DNA of 64,000 nt from Vitellaria paradoxa (lineage: Eukaryota; Streptophyta; Magnoliopsida; Ericales; Sapotaceae): the NCBI GenBank assembly GCA_019916065.1, contig CM034241.1, positions 16,593,228 through 16,657,227 on the forward strand. The letters are read 5' to 3'. The position numbers and the translations under genes were made by a program. The notes below the pieces were generated by a model, which saw only the letters and a program-made list of their open reading frames with translations, searched no databases and was not told the DNA's origin. Position 1 is the first letter of the stretch, and each line of letters starts with the position of its first letter. Shown here in pieces: positions 11,353 to 22,977 of this stretch.

Positions 11353-13047
11353 TTGTTTCAGTTTGAATTCCTATTTATGCTTTTAAGGTCTGGTAAATTT
11401 GTTGGAAATAGATCTGAATTGCATTCTCCATCTTCTCTTGCTGAATTGATTGAATTTGCTGCATCACATTCACAATCTGAATTTTCTATTGCACATATGG
11501 ATCCACCACCACCTGTTCTGTCGGAAGGAAGTGTTCAAGGAGAGAATGACCAAATGGATCAAAACATCCTTAGACCTCTCCGGGAATATCTTTATCCAGC
11601 TAGACAAACCACTCCATCTTGCATTGTTCTTCCAAATGGACATCAGAATTTTTATCTTAAACCTAGAACAATCCAGCTTTTACCAACTTTTCATGGCATG
11701 GACTCAGAAAATCCTTACATGCATATGAAAGAATTTGAAGATGTTTGTGGAACTTGCATGGATAGGAATGTTAATGAGGACATGGTTAGGCTTAAATTAT
11801 TTCCATTTTCATTGAAAGGCAAGGCAAAAATGTGGTTGAATTCACTTGAGCCTAGATCAATAGGTACTTGGAGAGACATGCAAACAAAATTTTTGAAGAA
11901 GTATTTTCCTGCAAATAGAACTGTGATTCTTCAACAGCAAATAATGAATTTTGTGTGTAAATCCAATGAAACATTTGCTTAAGCATGGGAAAGATTCAAG
12001 GAATTATTGCAAGCATGTCCACATCATGGTTTTGAATCTTAGAGAATTGTTAATTTTTTCCATAATGCATTAACTCCAAATCTGAAAATGTTAGTTGCCA
12101 CCATGTGTAATGGTGAATTCTATGACAAAACTGCTGAAGAGGCTTTACATTTCTTTGATGCTTTAGCTGAAAACACTAAACAGTGGGAGGTAGTCTCCCC
12201 ATCTTGTTCTGAATTTTCTGACAGATCAAATGATAGAGGAAAGTTCCATCTCAATGAGGCAGATGATGTTGGAGCTAGGTTGGCTGCATTGTCAAGAAAG
12301 ATTGAATTGATGGAGCAAAAGAAGCAAACATTGAAGGAGAGTGAAGTGAAGTGTGTGATGTGTGAAACCGCAGACCACAGGACTGATGATTGCCCAACAC
12401 TTCCAGCTTTTAAGGAAGTTCTCTATGGTCAAGCAAATCCCACACAAGCTGCAAGACCCTTCAATAAAAATCAGGGGATGAACACATATTCACAAGGCCA
12501 TAGTCCATATTCGAATAACTACAACCCTGGCTACAGAAATCATCCAAACCTTTCTTGGAAAGCAGAAGCACAGAACCAACAATACCAACCTCAACAAACT
12601 GTGCAACCCCAACCATTTCCTTCTCAGCCTTTTCAACCTCAGTAGAACACAAATTTTTATCAGCCACCTCACAAAAGATCTTTGGAAGACACCTTGCAAT
12701 AATTTATGCAAGGGCAGATTGGAACCAACAATCAGAATTCTAAGTTTCAAGAGCAGACAAACAGAGCCATGGAAGACATCCGAAGTCAATTGTCAAAGCT
12801 AACTCAAGCCTTAACCATCAGAGAATCAGGAAAGCTTCCATCTCAGCCAAGACCAAATCCTACAAGCCAAGTTCATTTCAGTGAATCATCTTCCTCTACT
12901 GCAAATGAAAATCTGGAGCATGTACAAGCTGTTTCAACATTGAGAAGTGGAAAGCAAATTGTCAAGCCAAATTATAAACCACCTGCTGAAAAAATTGAGG
13001 AAGAAAATGAGCAAGAAATAATGAAAATGAAGAGGAAATGCAGCTGA
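11353..13047 (+). pseudogene. Athila gag, broken by four in-frame stops
   Basis: Capsid protein that packages element RNA. One frame holds the whole gene: a leader (11353-11600), the retrotransposon gag domain with LLPTFHGMDSENPY, VRLKLFPFSLKGKAKMWLNS and FLKKYFP (about 11680-11920), a zinc knuckle C-x2-C-x4-H-x4-C reading CVMCETADHRTDDC (near 12355-12395), a Gln/Pro-rich segment, and the block MEDIRSQLSKLTQAL (12770-12815). Stops fall at about 11980, 12040, 12643 and 12702. Each can be explained by one C-to-T or G-to-A change from a Gln or Trp codon seen in related proteins. The frame ends near 13047, where a frameshift separates it from pol. Confidence 0.88.
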
Positions 13048-13117
13048 AACAGAAACTGGACAGCAGAACAGAAAGTGAACAAAACAGCAATTTAGCACTT
13101 CTGAGAAATAAATCATG

Positions 13118-15484
13118 TTTCAGAATGAAGAGTAGGAATTGAAGCAAAATGAAAGACTAATTGGGGACAGCAAGTTGGACAGCAGAAAACTTGAGGAAAA
13201 GCAGAATCTGAGCCAAGAAAGGCAGAAAATTCTGATGCAGCCAAACGAATATTCGAATACCAGCAAGCAACATTCGAATAGCAGTAAGCAGCAAATCAGA
13301 ATCCAGAGAACAGAGCAGGTAGATTCTGAAAATAAAGAGGAAATTTCTGAGAATAAAAAAATTTCTGAGGAAAATCAGTTTGAAAAGAGTGAAAAAGATT
13401 TTGAAAATAAAGAGATTTTGAATAAAACCAAGTTGGACAAATCTGAATTTTTTCCAAAACTTCCATTTCCACAAAGATTGAACAAAGCCAAGAAAGAGAA
13501 TTTGAATTCTGACATTTATGAATTGTTCAAACAAGTCAGAATCAATATTCCCTTACTTGATGCAATTAAACAAAATCCATCCTATGGAAAATTTTTGAAA
13601 GATTTGTGTACTGTTAAGGGGAAAATGAATGTGAAAGAAAGAGCATTTTTGACTGAACAAGTGAGCTCCATTTTGCAATTTGAAACTCCTCCCAAATATA
13701 AAGATCCAGGTTGCCCCACCATAGCCTGCTTAATTGGGAATCAAAGGGTAGATCAAGCTTTGCTAGATTTAGGTGCAAGTGTCAACCTCTTACCATTCAC
13801 TGTTTACAAACAGCTGGGATTGGGAGAACTTAGACCTACTAGGGTGACACTACAACTTGCTGATAGGTCAGTTAAAGTCCCTAGGGGTGTGGTTGAGGAT
13901 GTCTTGATTCAAGTGGATTATTTTTACTTTCCGGTGGACTTTATAGTGTTAGACACTCAGCCCATTCAAGGAAACCAACCAGCTGTACCTGTTATCTTAG
14001 GAAGACCATTTTTGGCCACCTCAAATGCCTTGATCAATTGTAGAACCGGAGTTATCAAGTTCTCCTTTGGAAACATGACAATTGAGAAAAACATCTTCAA
14101 GGTGACCAAACAGCCGAGTGATTATGAGGAGGTAGAGAAAGTTGATTGGATTCAAACAACCACTCAAGATCACTTTGATAGAGAGTATTTTGATGACCCT
14201 TTGGAGAAAGCCTTAGTGAATAATGAGCAAGTAGATTTCCTAGCTGATTGTGACTTGGAGAATTGTGGGGGAGGAGAATTGGAGGAAATGAAAAATTCAA
14301 TGCTATTGGTGAATCAGTGGAGACCATCTGTTGAGTCTTTAGAGCTGCCCATAGTCAAGCCTCTGTCATTTTTGGACCAGCCACCAAAACCTGAGAGAAA
14401 ACCCTTGCCAAGTGACTTGAAGTATGTATTTTTGGGTGAGGGAGAGTCCTATCCAGCTGTCATTTCATCTCAGCTGAGTTTAGACCAAGAAAATAGACTT
14501 GTGGAAGTCTTGAGGAAGCATAGAGGAGCTTTGGGCTGGACTATAGCAGATCTGCAGGGAATAAGTCCATTGATTTGCACTCATAGAATATTTTTGGAGG
14601 ATGAGGCCAAGCCTATTAGGCAAATGCAAAGGAGACTCAACCCCAACATGAAAGAGGTTGTTAGAGGGGAGGTAATCAAGCTTTTGGATGCTGGAATTAT
14701 CTACCCCATCTCAGATTCTAAGTGGGTGAGTCCAACTCAGGTAGTGCCTAAGAAATCTGGAGTGACTGTGATTAAGAATGAAAAAGAGGAATTAGTTCCA
14801 ATGCGCATCCAAACAGGATGGCGCATGTGCATAGATTATAGAAAGTTAAATGCAGTCACAAGGAAAGATCACTTCCCTCTTCCATTCCTAGATCAGGTAT
14901 TGGAAAGAGTGGCAGGGCATGCATTTTACTGTTTCTTGGATGGTTACTCTGGGTATAATCAGATTGAGATTGCACTAGAGGATCAGGAAAAGACCACATT
15001 CACTTGCCCATTTGGCACATTTGCATATAGGCGTATGCCTTTTGGTCTTTGCAATGCTCCTGCAACATTTCAGAGATGTATGATGAGTCTGTTTAGTGAT
15101 TTTGTAGAGAGATTCCTTGAAGTTTTTATGGATGATTTTTCAGTATATGGCAGTGACTTTGATACATGTTTGGGAAACTTAGAGAAGGTTTTGATTAGAT
15201 GTGAGGAGAAAAACTTGGTTTTGAACTGGGAAAAATGCCATTTTATGGTAACTCATGGAATTGTCCTTGGCCACATAGTGTCTTCTAGGGGGATAGAAGT
15301 AGACAAAGCCAAAGTGGAAATTATTCAAAAACTTCCTACCCCTAGATGTGTTAAGGATATCAGATCATTTCTTGGCCATGCTGGGTTTTATAGAAGGTTC
15401 ATTGCATCATTCAGTGCCATTGCTAGACCTTTGTGCAACCTTCTATCCCAGGATGTTCCCTTTGATTGGACACCAGAGTGTTAG
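13118..15484 (+). pseudogene. Athila pol, protease and reverse transcriptase
   Basis: The open part starts near 13139, in a different frame from gag, after a charged Lys/Glu-rich linker. The aspartic protease active site DLGASVNLLP is at about 13765 and the flap-side block PVILGRPFLATSNALI at 13988-14035. Reverse transcriptase occupies about 14590-15400, with RMCIDYRKLNAVT, the PFGLCNAPATFQRCM block (15040-15075) and the catalytic FMDDFSVYG (15126-15152), both aspartates present. A TAG at 15482-15484 truncates the frame; the same frame continues directly into RNase H, so this looks like one former polyprotein. Residues needed for protease and RT look intact; the stop, not the active site, is the lesion. 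Confidence 0.92.
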
Positions 15485-17299
15485 GCCTCATTTGATAGAC
15501 TTAAGAGTTTGCTCACCTCAGCTCCCATTTTGCAGCCACCAGACTGGACTTTACCATTTGAAATCATGTGTGATGCTAGTGATTGTGCCATTGGTGTAGT
15601 GCTAGGACAGAGGAGGGATAGGAGGCCACATGTATTGTACTATGCTAGCAAAACCCTTAGTGAAGCACAAAGGAATTACACTACTACTGAGAAGGAGTTG
15701 CTAGCAGTCGTATATGCTTTGGACAAGTTCAGATCATACTTGGTAGGTTCCCATGTCATAATATACACTGACCATGCTGCTTTGAAGTATCTCTTGACCA
15801 AACTTGATGCTAAGCCTAGACTTATTAGATGGATTCTCCTGCTTCAAGAATTTGATTTAGAAATCAAGGACAAAAAGGGAGTTGAAAATATAGTTGCTGA
15901 TCACCTTTCTAGACTCCCACATCAGGATTTAGCATCTTTTGAGTCACCTATTAATGAGACTTTCCCTGATGAGCAGTTGTTCCATTTAGATTCCTCAGAG
16001 ACACCATGGTTTGCAGACATAGCCAATTATTTGGTTTCAGGTGTGGTGCCTTCTCATTGGACCATGTTAGATAAGAAAAAGTTTTTCAGGAATGTGAGGC
16101 ACTTTTTCTGGGATGATCCATATCTGTTTAAGTATTGCTCAGATCAGGTCATAAGGAGATGCATACCCGAGAGTGAAGCCCAGAGTGTCATTAGTTTTTG
16201 TCATACTCTTGCATGTGGAGGTCATTTTTCAGCTAGGAAGACAGTGGCAAAGATTTTACAGAGTGGATTGTTTTGGCCTACCATGTTTAGGGATGTGCAT
16301 GCCTTTTGTGTTGCTTGTGATAGGTGTCAAAGGCTTGGTAAGATCACTAGGAGAAACATGATGCCACTTCACCCCATTTATGTGCTTGATATCTTTGATT
16401 GTTGGGGTATGGATTTTATGGGACCATTTGTGAATTCATTTGGCAATGAGTATATCTTAGTGGCAGTGGATTATGTTTCAAAGTGGGTAGAAGCCATACC
16501 AACTAGGACCAATGACCACAAGGTAGTGATAAAATTTTTGAAGGAAAATGTGTTTTCAAGATTTGGAATGCCAAAGGCCATGATAAGTGATAGGGGAACA
16601 CATTTTTGCAATAGACATGTTGGTCTTTTGATGAAGAAGTATGGGGTGTTACACAAGGTTGGAACATCTTACCACCCCCAAACAAGTGGACAAGCTGAAT
16701 TAGCTAATAGGGAAATCAAAAGAATCATTGAAAAAACAGTGAATCCCACAAGGAAAGATTGGTCTTTGAAATTGGTTGATGCACTTTGGGCTTATAGGAC
16801 TGCCTACAAGACTATCCTAGGCATGTCTCCTTATAGGTTAGTGTATGGAAAAGCTTGTCATCTTCCTGTGGAACTTGAACACAAGGCTTTTTGGGCAGTG
16901 AGACATTTTAAATGAGAGCATCACTGAATCTGGTTTTCAAAGAAAATTGCAACTAAATGAGCTTGAGGAGATTAGGAATGATGCATATGAGAATGCTAAG
17001 ATCACCAAGGATAGAGTGAAGAAATGGCATGATACACATATCCTCAAAAGAGAGTTGTTTGTGGGTCAAAAGGTTTTGTTGTATGACTCAAGGTTACACT
17101 TGTTCCCGGGAAGTTGAAGTCAAGATGGAGTGGTCCATATGTGATTCAGAACATCACTGAGTTTGGGGCTGTTGACATTCAAAATCCAACCTCCAAGAAT
17201 GTTTTTAGAGTGAATGGACAGAGATTGAAAGAGTATCATGAGAATTTTGTTGCTGAAGTAGAGAGTTGGGATCTCGAAGATCCCCCAAATCCTGTTTGA
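15485..17299 (+). pseudogene. Athila pol, RNase H and integrase
   Basis: RNase H follows the [17 protein letters not shown] (15565), [16 protein letters not shown] (15690) and [12 protein letters not shown] (15765) carry the acidic residues. Integrase has an HHCC zinc finger ([10 protein letters not shown] near 16200, CVACDRC near 16310) and a D,D-35-E core: MDFMGPF (16410), SDRGTH (16586), [12 protein letters not shown] (16688). The catalytic triad is intact. A one-base loss near 16912 shifts the frame, and the C-terminal domain continues ([15 protein letters not shown], then [13 protein letters not shown]). A second loss of an A near 17108 shifts it again, and the end (KSRWSGPYVIQNI to about 17299) is open. 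Confidence 0.92.
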
Positions 17300-18373
17300 A
17301 TGAAGAAAGGATTCTGACTTTGTATCATAATAGTGTAGGTTCTGTTATGCTTTTGATTTTCTGTTTTCTTTTGTTTTTGTAAAAAAAAAAAAAAAAAAAA
17401 GGTTGTATATGGTTATTGCTAACCTTCAGTTTTCAGCTGCAAGTAGTACTCAACTGAGGAAGTGAAGAATCTGCTTGATGAAAAGAATCTATTCAAATCT
17501 GATGTGATCAGTTGCAATTGCAACTGCAGCTGTGATCATGCAGTAGCTGGACTAAATGCCTTGCCACTGCTGAAATGTGAGCTTGGAACAAGTTGGTGGG
17601 GAATTGGTCACAGCAGCTGACTATCAGCTTTCAATTCTTGGTAATAAGTTGAATTTTCATTCATAATCTCCAGGTATGCTACTTCCCCAACCTTTCTTTA
17701 ATTTGCTGGTTTAATACATTGAGGACAATGCATGATTTTAGTTGGGGGGGACACAATCTGAGTTTGTGGATGTGAATAGTGTTTTTACTGAAATTTGCTG
17801 AATTGAGTGATTGGATATGATCAGAATGTTTTGAATATGATTTGGAATTGTTTGAATTGAATTAAGATCATGCTTATGTCAGTTTGAGTTTGTATATGTT
17901 GAAAATTTAAAAAAAAATTGAAAATTTGAAAAAATTGCAAAACTTCTTCTTGAATTAGTTATTTTTTGAAATAATTTTCGAATCCTAGCTGTTGGCAAAA
18001 CTTAATTTGAGTATTCTTAAGAAATGGGGGAAGAATTTCTGGTTTTCTGGACACTGGAATTGCAAATTGCTGATAACCTGTATTCGAATATGGGTCTGGG
18101 TATTCGAATATGATGTCGGTTTTAAATCCTGTATATACCCGTGAGTGGCCCCATGCAAGTTCCTGTTCTATTCGAATACGAGCCCTGGTGCCCACAACCC
18201 TGAAACCTTCACTATTCCACATCTTCTTCCAGTCTTTTACTTTCAGATTATCTGAGTGTGATTTTGAGTTGACATTGAAAGGAAGATTCAGATACAGAGC
18301 TGCGATTGAAGAAGCTAGGGTTTACAGCTGTTGGAAAATTTCTGATAAAGGGTGGAGAATCAATTGAAGCAAG
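17300..18373 (+). other. Athila spacer between pol and the third ORF
   Basis: Non-coding, with an A-run at 17382-17400, a second polypurine-like G-run at 17740-17750 and three ATTCGAAT palindromes (near 18081, 18101 and 18170). Confidence 0.7.
17740..17750 (+). other. internal polypurine-tract-like motif
   Basis: TAGTTGGGGGG occurs here (with one further G) and again at 21452, next to the 3' LTR. The surrounding text (TTGAGGACAATGCATGATTT) recurs inverted after pol in the second Athila element near 57113-57155. A role as a second plus-strand priming site is inference. Confidence 0.5.
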
Positions 18374-19753
18374 ATGCCACCAAAGAGGATGAAGAAGATG
18401 GCTTACAAAGGTAAGGCTAAAAGAAGGAGCATGAGGATTTTGAGCCAACATGGTAAGGGTTCTTCACTTGTTGTTCAGGAACCCATAACATATGAATTGT
18501 CATCTTCTAAATCAGACCGTAGGTCCTCCTCTAGAACAGAATCATTCCATTCTGTAGGTAATGAGAGTTTGAGTGAGAGACATGATGATCATGTCTCTAA
18601 TGTTGAAAAGGAAAACTCTGTTGGAGTTCCTGAGAATGTGCCTACTAAGGAACACACTACTGCTCCTGAGCATGAGGTCCACACCTCTGAAAATGTTCCT
18701 AAGGATGAACCTGAAACACAATCTGACCATGATCTTTTTGATGAGGATTTTTTTGATAACTCGAGGTTTTCCAACAAAGCCTCAGAGCTGAAATATGATG
18801 AGAATTACAGCAAGAGAGCTGTGTTGAGTGAAAGAGGAATTAAATTGGAGGATTACAATGAACCACCCTATGAATTGTTAGAATTATTTGAGCAAAGGGG
18901 CTGGGCACATTGGGTTACAACCAGTAGGAGGGTTGTGGTACCATATGTGAGAGAGTTTTACTCAAATGCTGAATTGGGTATGGTTCATGGGAGACCTGAG
19001 ATAAACTCTAAGGTTAGAGGGAAGAAAATTAGTTTGAATCTTGAGAAGATCTCTTTCATAGGTCACTTGCCTGTTGAAAGAATACCCGAATCCACACCTG
19101 AACAAAAAGCACAATGGGAGAAGCAATTGCATAAGGACAATTTGGCTAGACTCTTCACAGCCAACCCTCAAGCTCAATGGACCACTGCTAGGATGTCCAA
19201 GTCAGGAATTACTCCCAAAAGTAATGTCCTTCACATGCTAGTCTGTTCTTTATTTCTGCCCCATGCTTACAAGTCAACCATCACTCTAGAACAAGCCATG
19301 ATTATGGAAAAGTTGTTGTTAGGCATTCCCATGGATTTACCTTACCACATTTGGTTGGTTATTTCTCATGTGGTAGAGAAATCAGAATCCACTACTGGGC
19401 TGCCTTTTGGAGGTCTAATTACAGAGATAATTCAGCACTTTCTGGGAATAGAGGAAGAGGTAGGAATGGCCATTGTGAAAGCTGCTCCTTTGATAGACAA
19501 GATATCTATGAATCGAAGTCGAGGACAATTGAAGAAGGCTGCTCCACTTGCAGTTGAGGACAACCAGCAGCAGCCAGCAGAGGAGGAGGCAACTGAAGCA
19601 GCTCCCATGAGCACAGAGGAGAAATTGAAGTTAATCCAGTAAAATCAAGAAGTACTGATGAGGGAAGTTAGTGAGCTGAGACAGGGGCAGCAAAAGCTTA
19701 TTCGAATGGTGGAGAGCATATTCGAATTGAGTCAAGAAGGAAGAAATGCTTAA
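18374..19753 (+). CDS. Athila third ORF, REFY-type (envelope-position) protein
   Basis: Starts at ATG 18374 with a basic N terminus (MPPKRMKKM), then an acidic low-complexity segment. The conserved domain runs from about residue 135 to 365: FSNKASELKY, RGWAHWV, YVREFYSN (near 18945-18968), VLHMLVCSLFLP and LPFGGLITEIIQHF. The family is the putative plant transposon protein (Pfam Transposase_32-like); it is often called envelope-like because of its position, but no signal peptide or transmembrane segment is evident here. A TAA at 19640-19642 truncates it at 422 residues. The same frame continues through a Gln/Glu-rich coiled-coil-like tail to TAA 19751, so the first stop looks premature (CAA to TAA). 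Function unknown. Confidence 0.75.
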
Positions 19754-21451
19754 TTCAGTATTTCAGCCATGATTCAGACCCTTTTGTCCTTGAAACCAGA
19801 TTTTTGACAGCAAATCTTTAGAATATTTCAAATATGTTTTGTCAACAATAGGATTTGGATTGATGTTCTTGCTGTTTGTTTCTTTTGATTAGGTTTAAGT
19901 TGTTTTGTTTTACTTTTGCTACCTATGACTTTGAACTTACAACTTGGAATGAATGAAATTTCTGTTTTCTTGGAATTAGTGATGTCATTTGCATAAATTG
20001 GATTGAGCTGAGTTGAAGTATGAAATTTTAAGAGTTGTTGTGGTTGCCATGTGTTTTTAAGTTGAAAAGTGTGTGAATGGATTTAGTTTGAGGATTGTTG
20101 ATCTAACATTTGTCTTGATGAATGAATTTATGAATGAATAATGTGTTTTATGGATTTCCAGATATAGTGGAGACTTAAAACCTGAAGTGAGATATTCGAG
20201 CCTTAAACTTTGTTCATGAGAGACTTACATTTACTCTAAGGGCTTTCCAAAAGCTCAAGCTTTTTGCACTTCAAATTTCTTCAATAACTCCACTTATACT
20301 ATTTTGCTTTGGGTGTTTGTGAAGTGATAGAAGAATGGAACTAGATTTCTGATTCTTAACTTTTATGGTTGGATGGAATGAAATCATAGAAGTGATATTA
20401 GGCCATTTTTCTTAACATTTGAGCTTGGAATGCCTTTCTTTGATAAACATGACCATTGTAGCCAAGTTTGAGCCTTACTAGAGCATTCATACTTCTTCAT
20501 TTTTACCACATAATTCCTTTAACCAAAATGAATGCTCTCTACCCTTCCCTATGTATTTTGGAATGCATTGAAAATAGAAATGAAGGTTAGTGGGCTGAAT
20601 TGTGGGATTTGGAGGTGAGAAGAAAGAAAAAATGTATGGAATGAGGAAAAAGAAAATGTTAAGGGAAATTGATGATAAAAAGAAAATCAAAAAGGGGGAA
20701 ACTGTTTTAATTTTGAAATACATTCACTTAAGGTCATTTTCATTAAACTTTCAAAAAAAAAAAATAAATGAATTGTAGAAGGGTGGAAGAAAGTTTATTT
20801 CAGTATTCCAAATTAGTTTTTGAATTCCTTATCCTTTCCTTCTATTACCTTATTAAACCTCATGGCCCCATTACAACCCATTGCAAGTCCTAATTGATCT
20901 TTGGAAGAATTTTCATTCAATTGTGAAATTTAGGAATTAGGGAATCATGGATGAAAATTCTGAAATTACTTTGCTACATCATTCCTTCATGGAGTTATGC
21001 CAAGTCCAATTCTTTCTTGAATACATTGTTTTTGACTTGTTGATGCCACCTTCTAGAATTTGATGAACATTTACTCTTAATAAGGGGCATCTTGAGTGAA
21101 ACCTTGTGTGCTCTATTTTCTTTGGAGTGAATTCCAAGGTGAGATTTGAAGTCAAAACTTGGGAATGAAATGGAATGCAAAGTTCAGAATTAAATGAAAT
21201 TCTAAAGATATATGTTAAGTTGATAGAGCTAAAAGCTGCTATTCATTCACATTCATTTCACACATTTGGCAAGTTTCACATCTCTTATAAAATTTTAAAT
21301 TTTAAACTTTACTTATGAAAGTTTTTACTTATGGTGTTGACTAATTTCATATGAATAGCTGAAATGTCATTCAAATTGAAATGGAATTAATGCTTTTGGA
21401 TTTCTCTCCTATTTCTTCTATTAGAAGCATTACTAGGGACTAGTAATGTTG
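19754..21451 (+). other. Athila 3' untranslated region
   Basis: AT-rich and non-coding, with an A-run near 20753-20764. No domain remnants. Confidence 0.65.
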
Positions 21452-21466
21452 TAGTTGGGGGGTGTG
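21452..21466 (+). other. polypurine tract of the Athila-like element
   Basis: TAGTTGGGGGGTGTG directly abuts the TG of the 3' LTR at 21467, the expected place for the plus-strand primer. Confidence 0.8.
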
Positions 21467-22977
21467 TGATTGGACATCAATTGTTACATATTTATATATT
21501 CAAATTACACTTGCACACATCATAAAAAGATATAAAATCTATGTTTTGTGCAGATTTCATCTCCATATCTCCAAAGTGGAATATGTGTTGATTTCCATCA
21601 CAAAAACAAGAAATTAAGCTACATTGAGGATGTTGAGAAGAAAGCATGCTGCACAACACATCAAAGGACTTGAAGCTATTTCAGAAGAAGAAGAAAATTC
21701 AGTTGAAATCAATGCAAAGAGATCAGAATCACTATTCTGGAAATTTCTGCAGCAGAGGATCATATTCGAATATGGTTTTACTGTATTCGAATATAAGCTT
21801 CTTCACAGCAACGAATTCCATGTGACCCCAACTTCTCCATGTGATGTAACCTGCAATCCAGGGAGGGCAAATCAGTAAAAAAAAGATATAGGAGAAAGAA
21901 GGAGCCATCATGAGGACTACATTCGGTTAGAGGAGAGAGAAGGAAGAGAGAAGGAGGGGGAGACACACACGGAAAAACAGAGAACATTCGGGGAGAGAGA
22001 TTCAGTTTTTGTAGAGAGAGTTTTGGAGAGAAATTCATTGAGAGTTCATAGTTTTACATTTGAATTTCAATTCGGCATTGGAGTTTTTGGGATTTACATT
22101 TTGAATTCATTTCAATTTCTGTAATCAGATTTTCAGTTCTAAATCCATTAAACTTTCATTTTCAGATTGAAATGTCTTCAATTCAGATTTCCATTTCTGT
22201 TTTTCTTCTTTTTAACATGCTCGGCTAAGTCTTCTTGGGCCAAGGCAAGGGTAATGCCCTTCCAATGAATCTCAAGTGGCCGAACTTCATGAATTTACTT
22301 TGAGCTCTTATGGTTATCAAGTCAATTTGCTAGCTGGGTGTCTTAGAACTCATTGATTCAAGACCCGATTAACCCAACTTTGTATATCCTATTGTGAGTT
22401 CATAGGTGTTGCTTAACTTAGAACTCTCATGACATTGTTGTATGTGGGTTGCTAGAATTAGAACTCCTATTGTCCTTAAAATAGGTTATGCACATTGAGT
22501 GTTTAATCCATGGTTTGTTTCAATTGAAATTAATTTCTTCAAAAATCAGTACAAATTGATTTGGTAATTTATAAACTCTTGGCACTTGAAATTCATTCGG
22601 ATTGGTATTAAACTTGCCTTGCTCAACCTTTTTTTATCACTTAATCTTTAGTTTAAATTCACTTTGCTTTTGGAAAACTAGTTCAAAACCATCAACCAAC
22701 CAAATCAGATTTTAATTTTCTGTTTCACATTTTTTTTGTGAGTTGTGTTTTGCCAAATTAATCTCCATTAGAGTCATTCACTTCATTACTCCCTAGATCC
22801 CTGTGGAAATGACCTGGGACTTACCAGTTATTTTGTGCTTCAACCACACCTTGCACTTGGGGGAGAACTTGTCTTGATTTACCTCACTTAACATTTTTTT
22901 CTTAAAATTTGAATTGACAATCTGAATTTTCATTTGAGCTTTTATTATGGAGTGAGGTAATTAAGTAAGAACAAGCA
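21467..22977 (+). repeat. 3' LTR of the Athila-like element
   Basis: 1511 bp, paired with 9512-11022. Where the two LTRs differ, the 5' copy more often has T or A and the 3' copy C or G. This is compatible with cytosine deamination in the 5' copy. Confidence 0.97.

Larger units (their letters stand above)
9512..22977 (+). mobile_element. Athila-like Ty3-gypsy LTR retrotransposon, structurally complete
   Basis: A 13,466-bp element with 1511-bp LTRs starting TGATTGG and ending CAAGCA, a perfect ATGAT TSD, a tRNA-Asp-type primer-binding site, gag, protease-RT-RNase H-integrase, a third ORF between pol and the 3' LTR, and a G-rich polypurine tract. A hand comparison of the LTRs shows about 12 substitutions and 4 one-base indels (about 0.8 percent), so insertion was recent. 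The coding region is nevertheless broken by at least seven stops or frameshifts. Domain order and third ORF match the Athila lineage. It is inserted in the sense orientation inside LINE ORF2. Confidence 0.95.
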
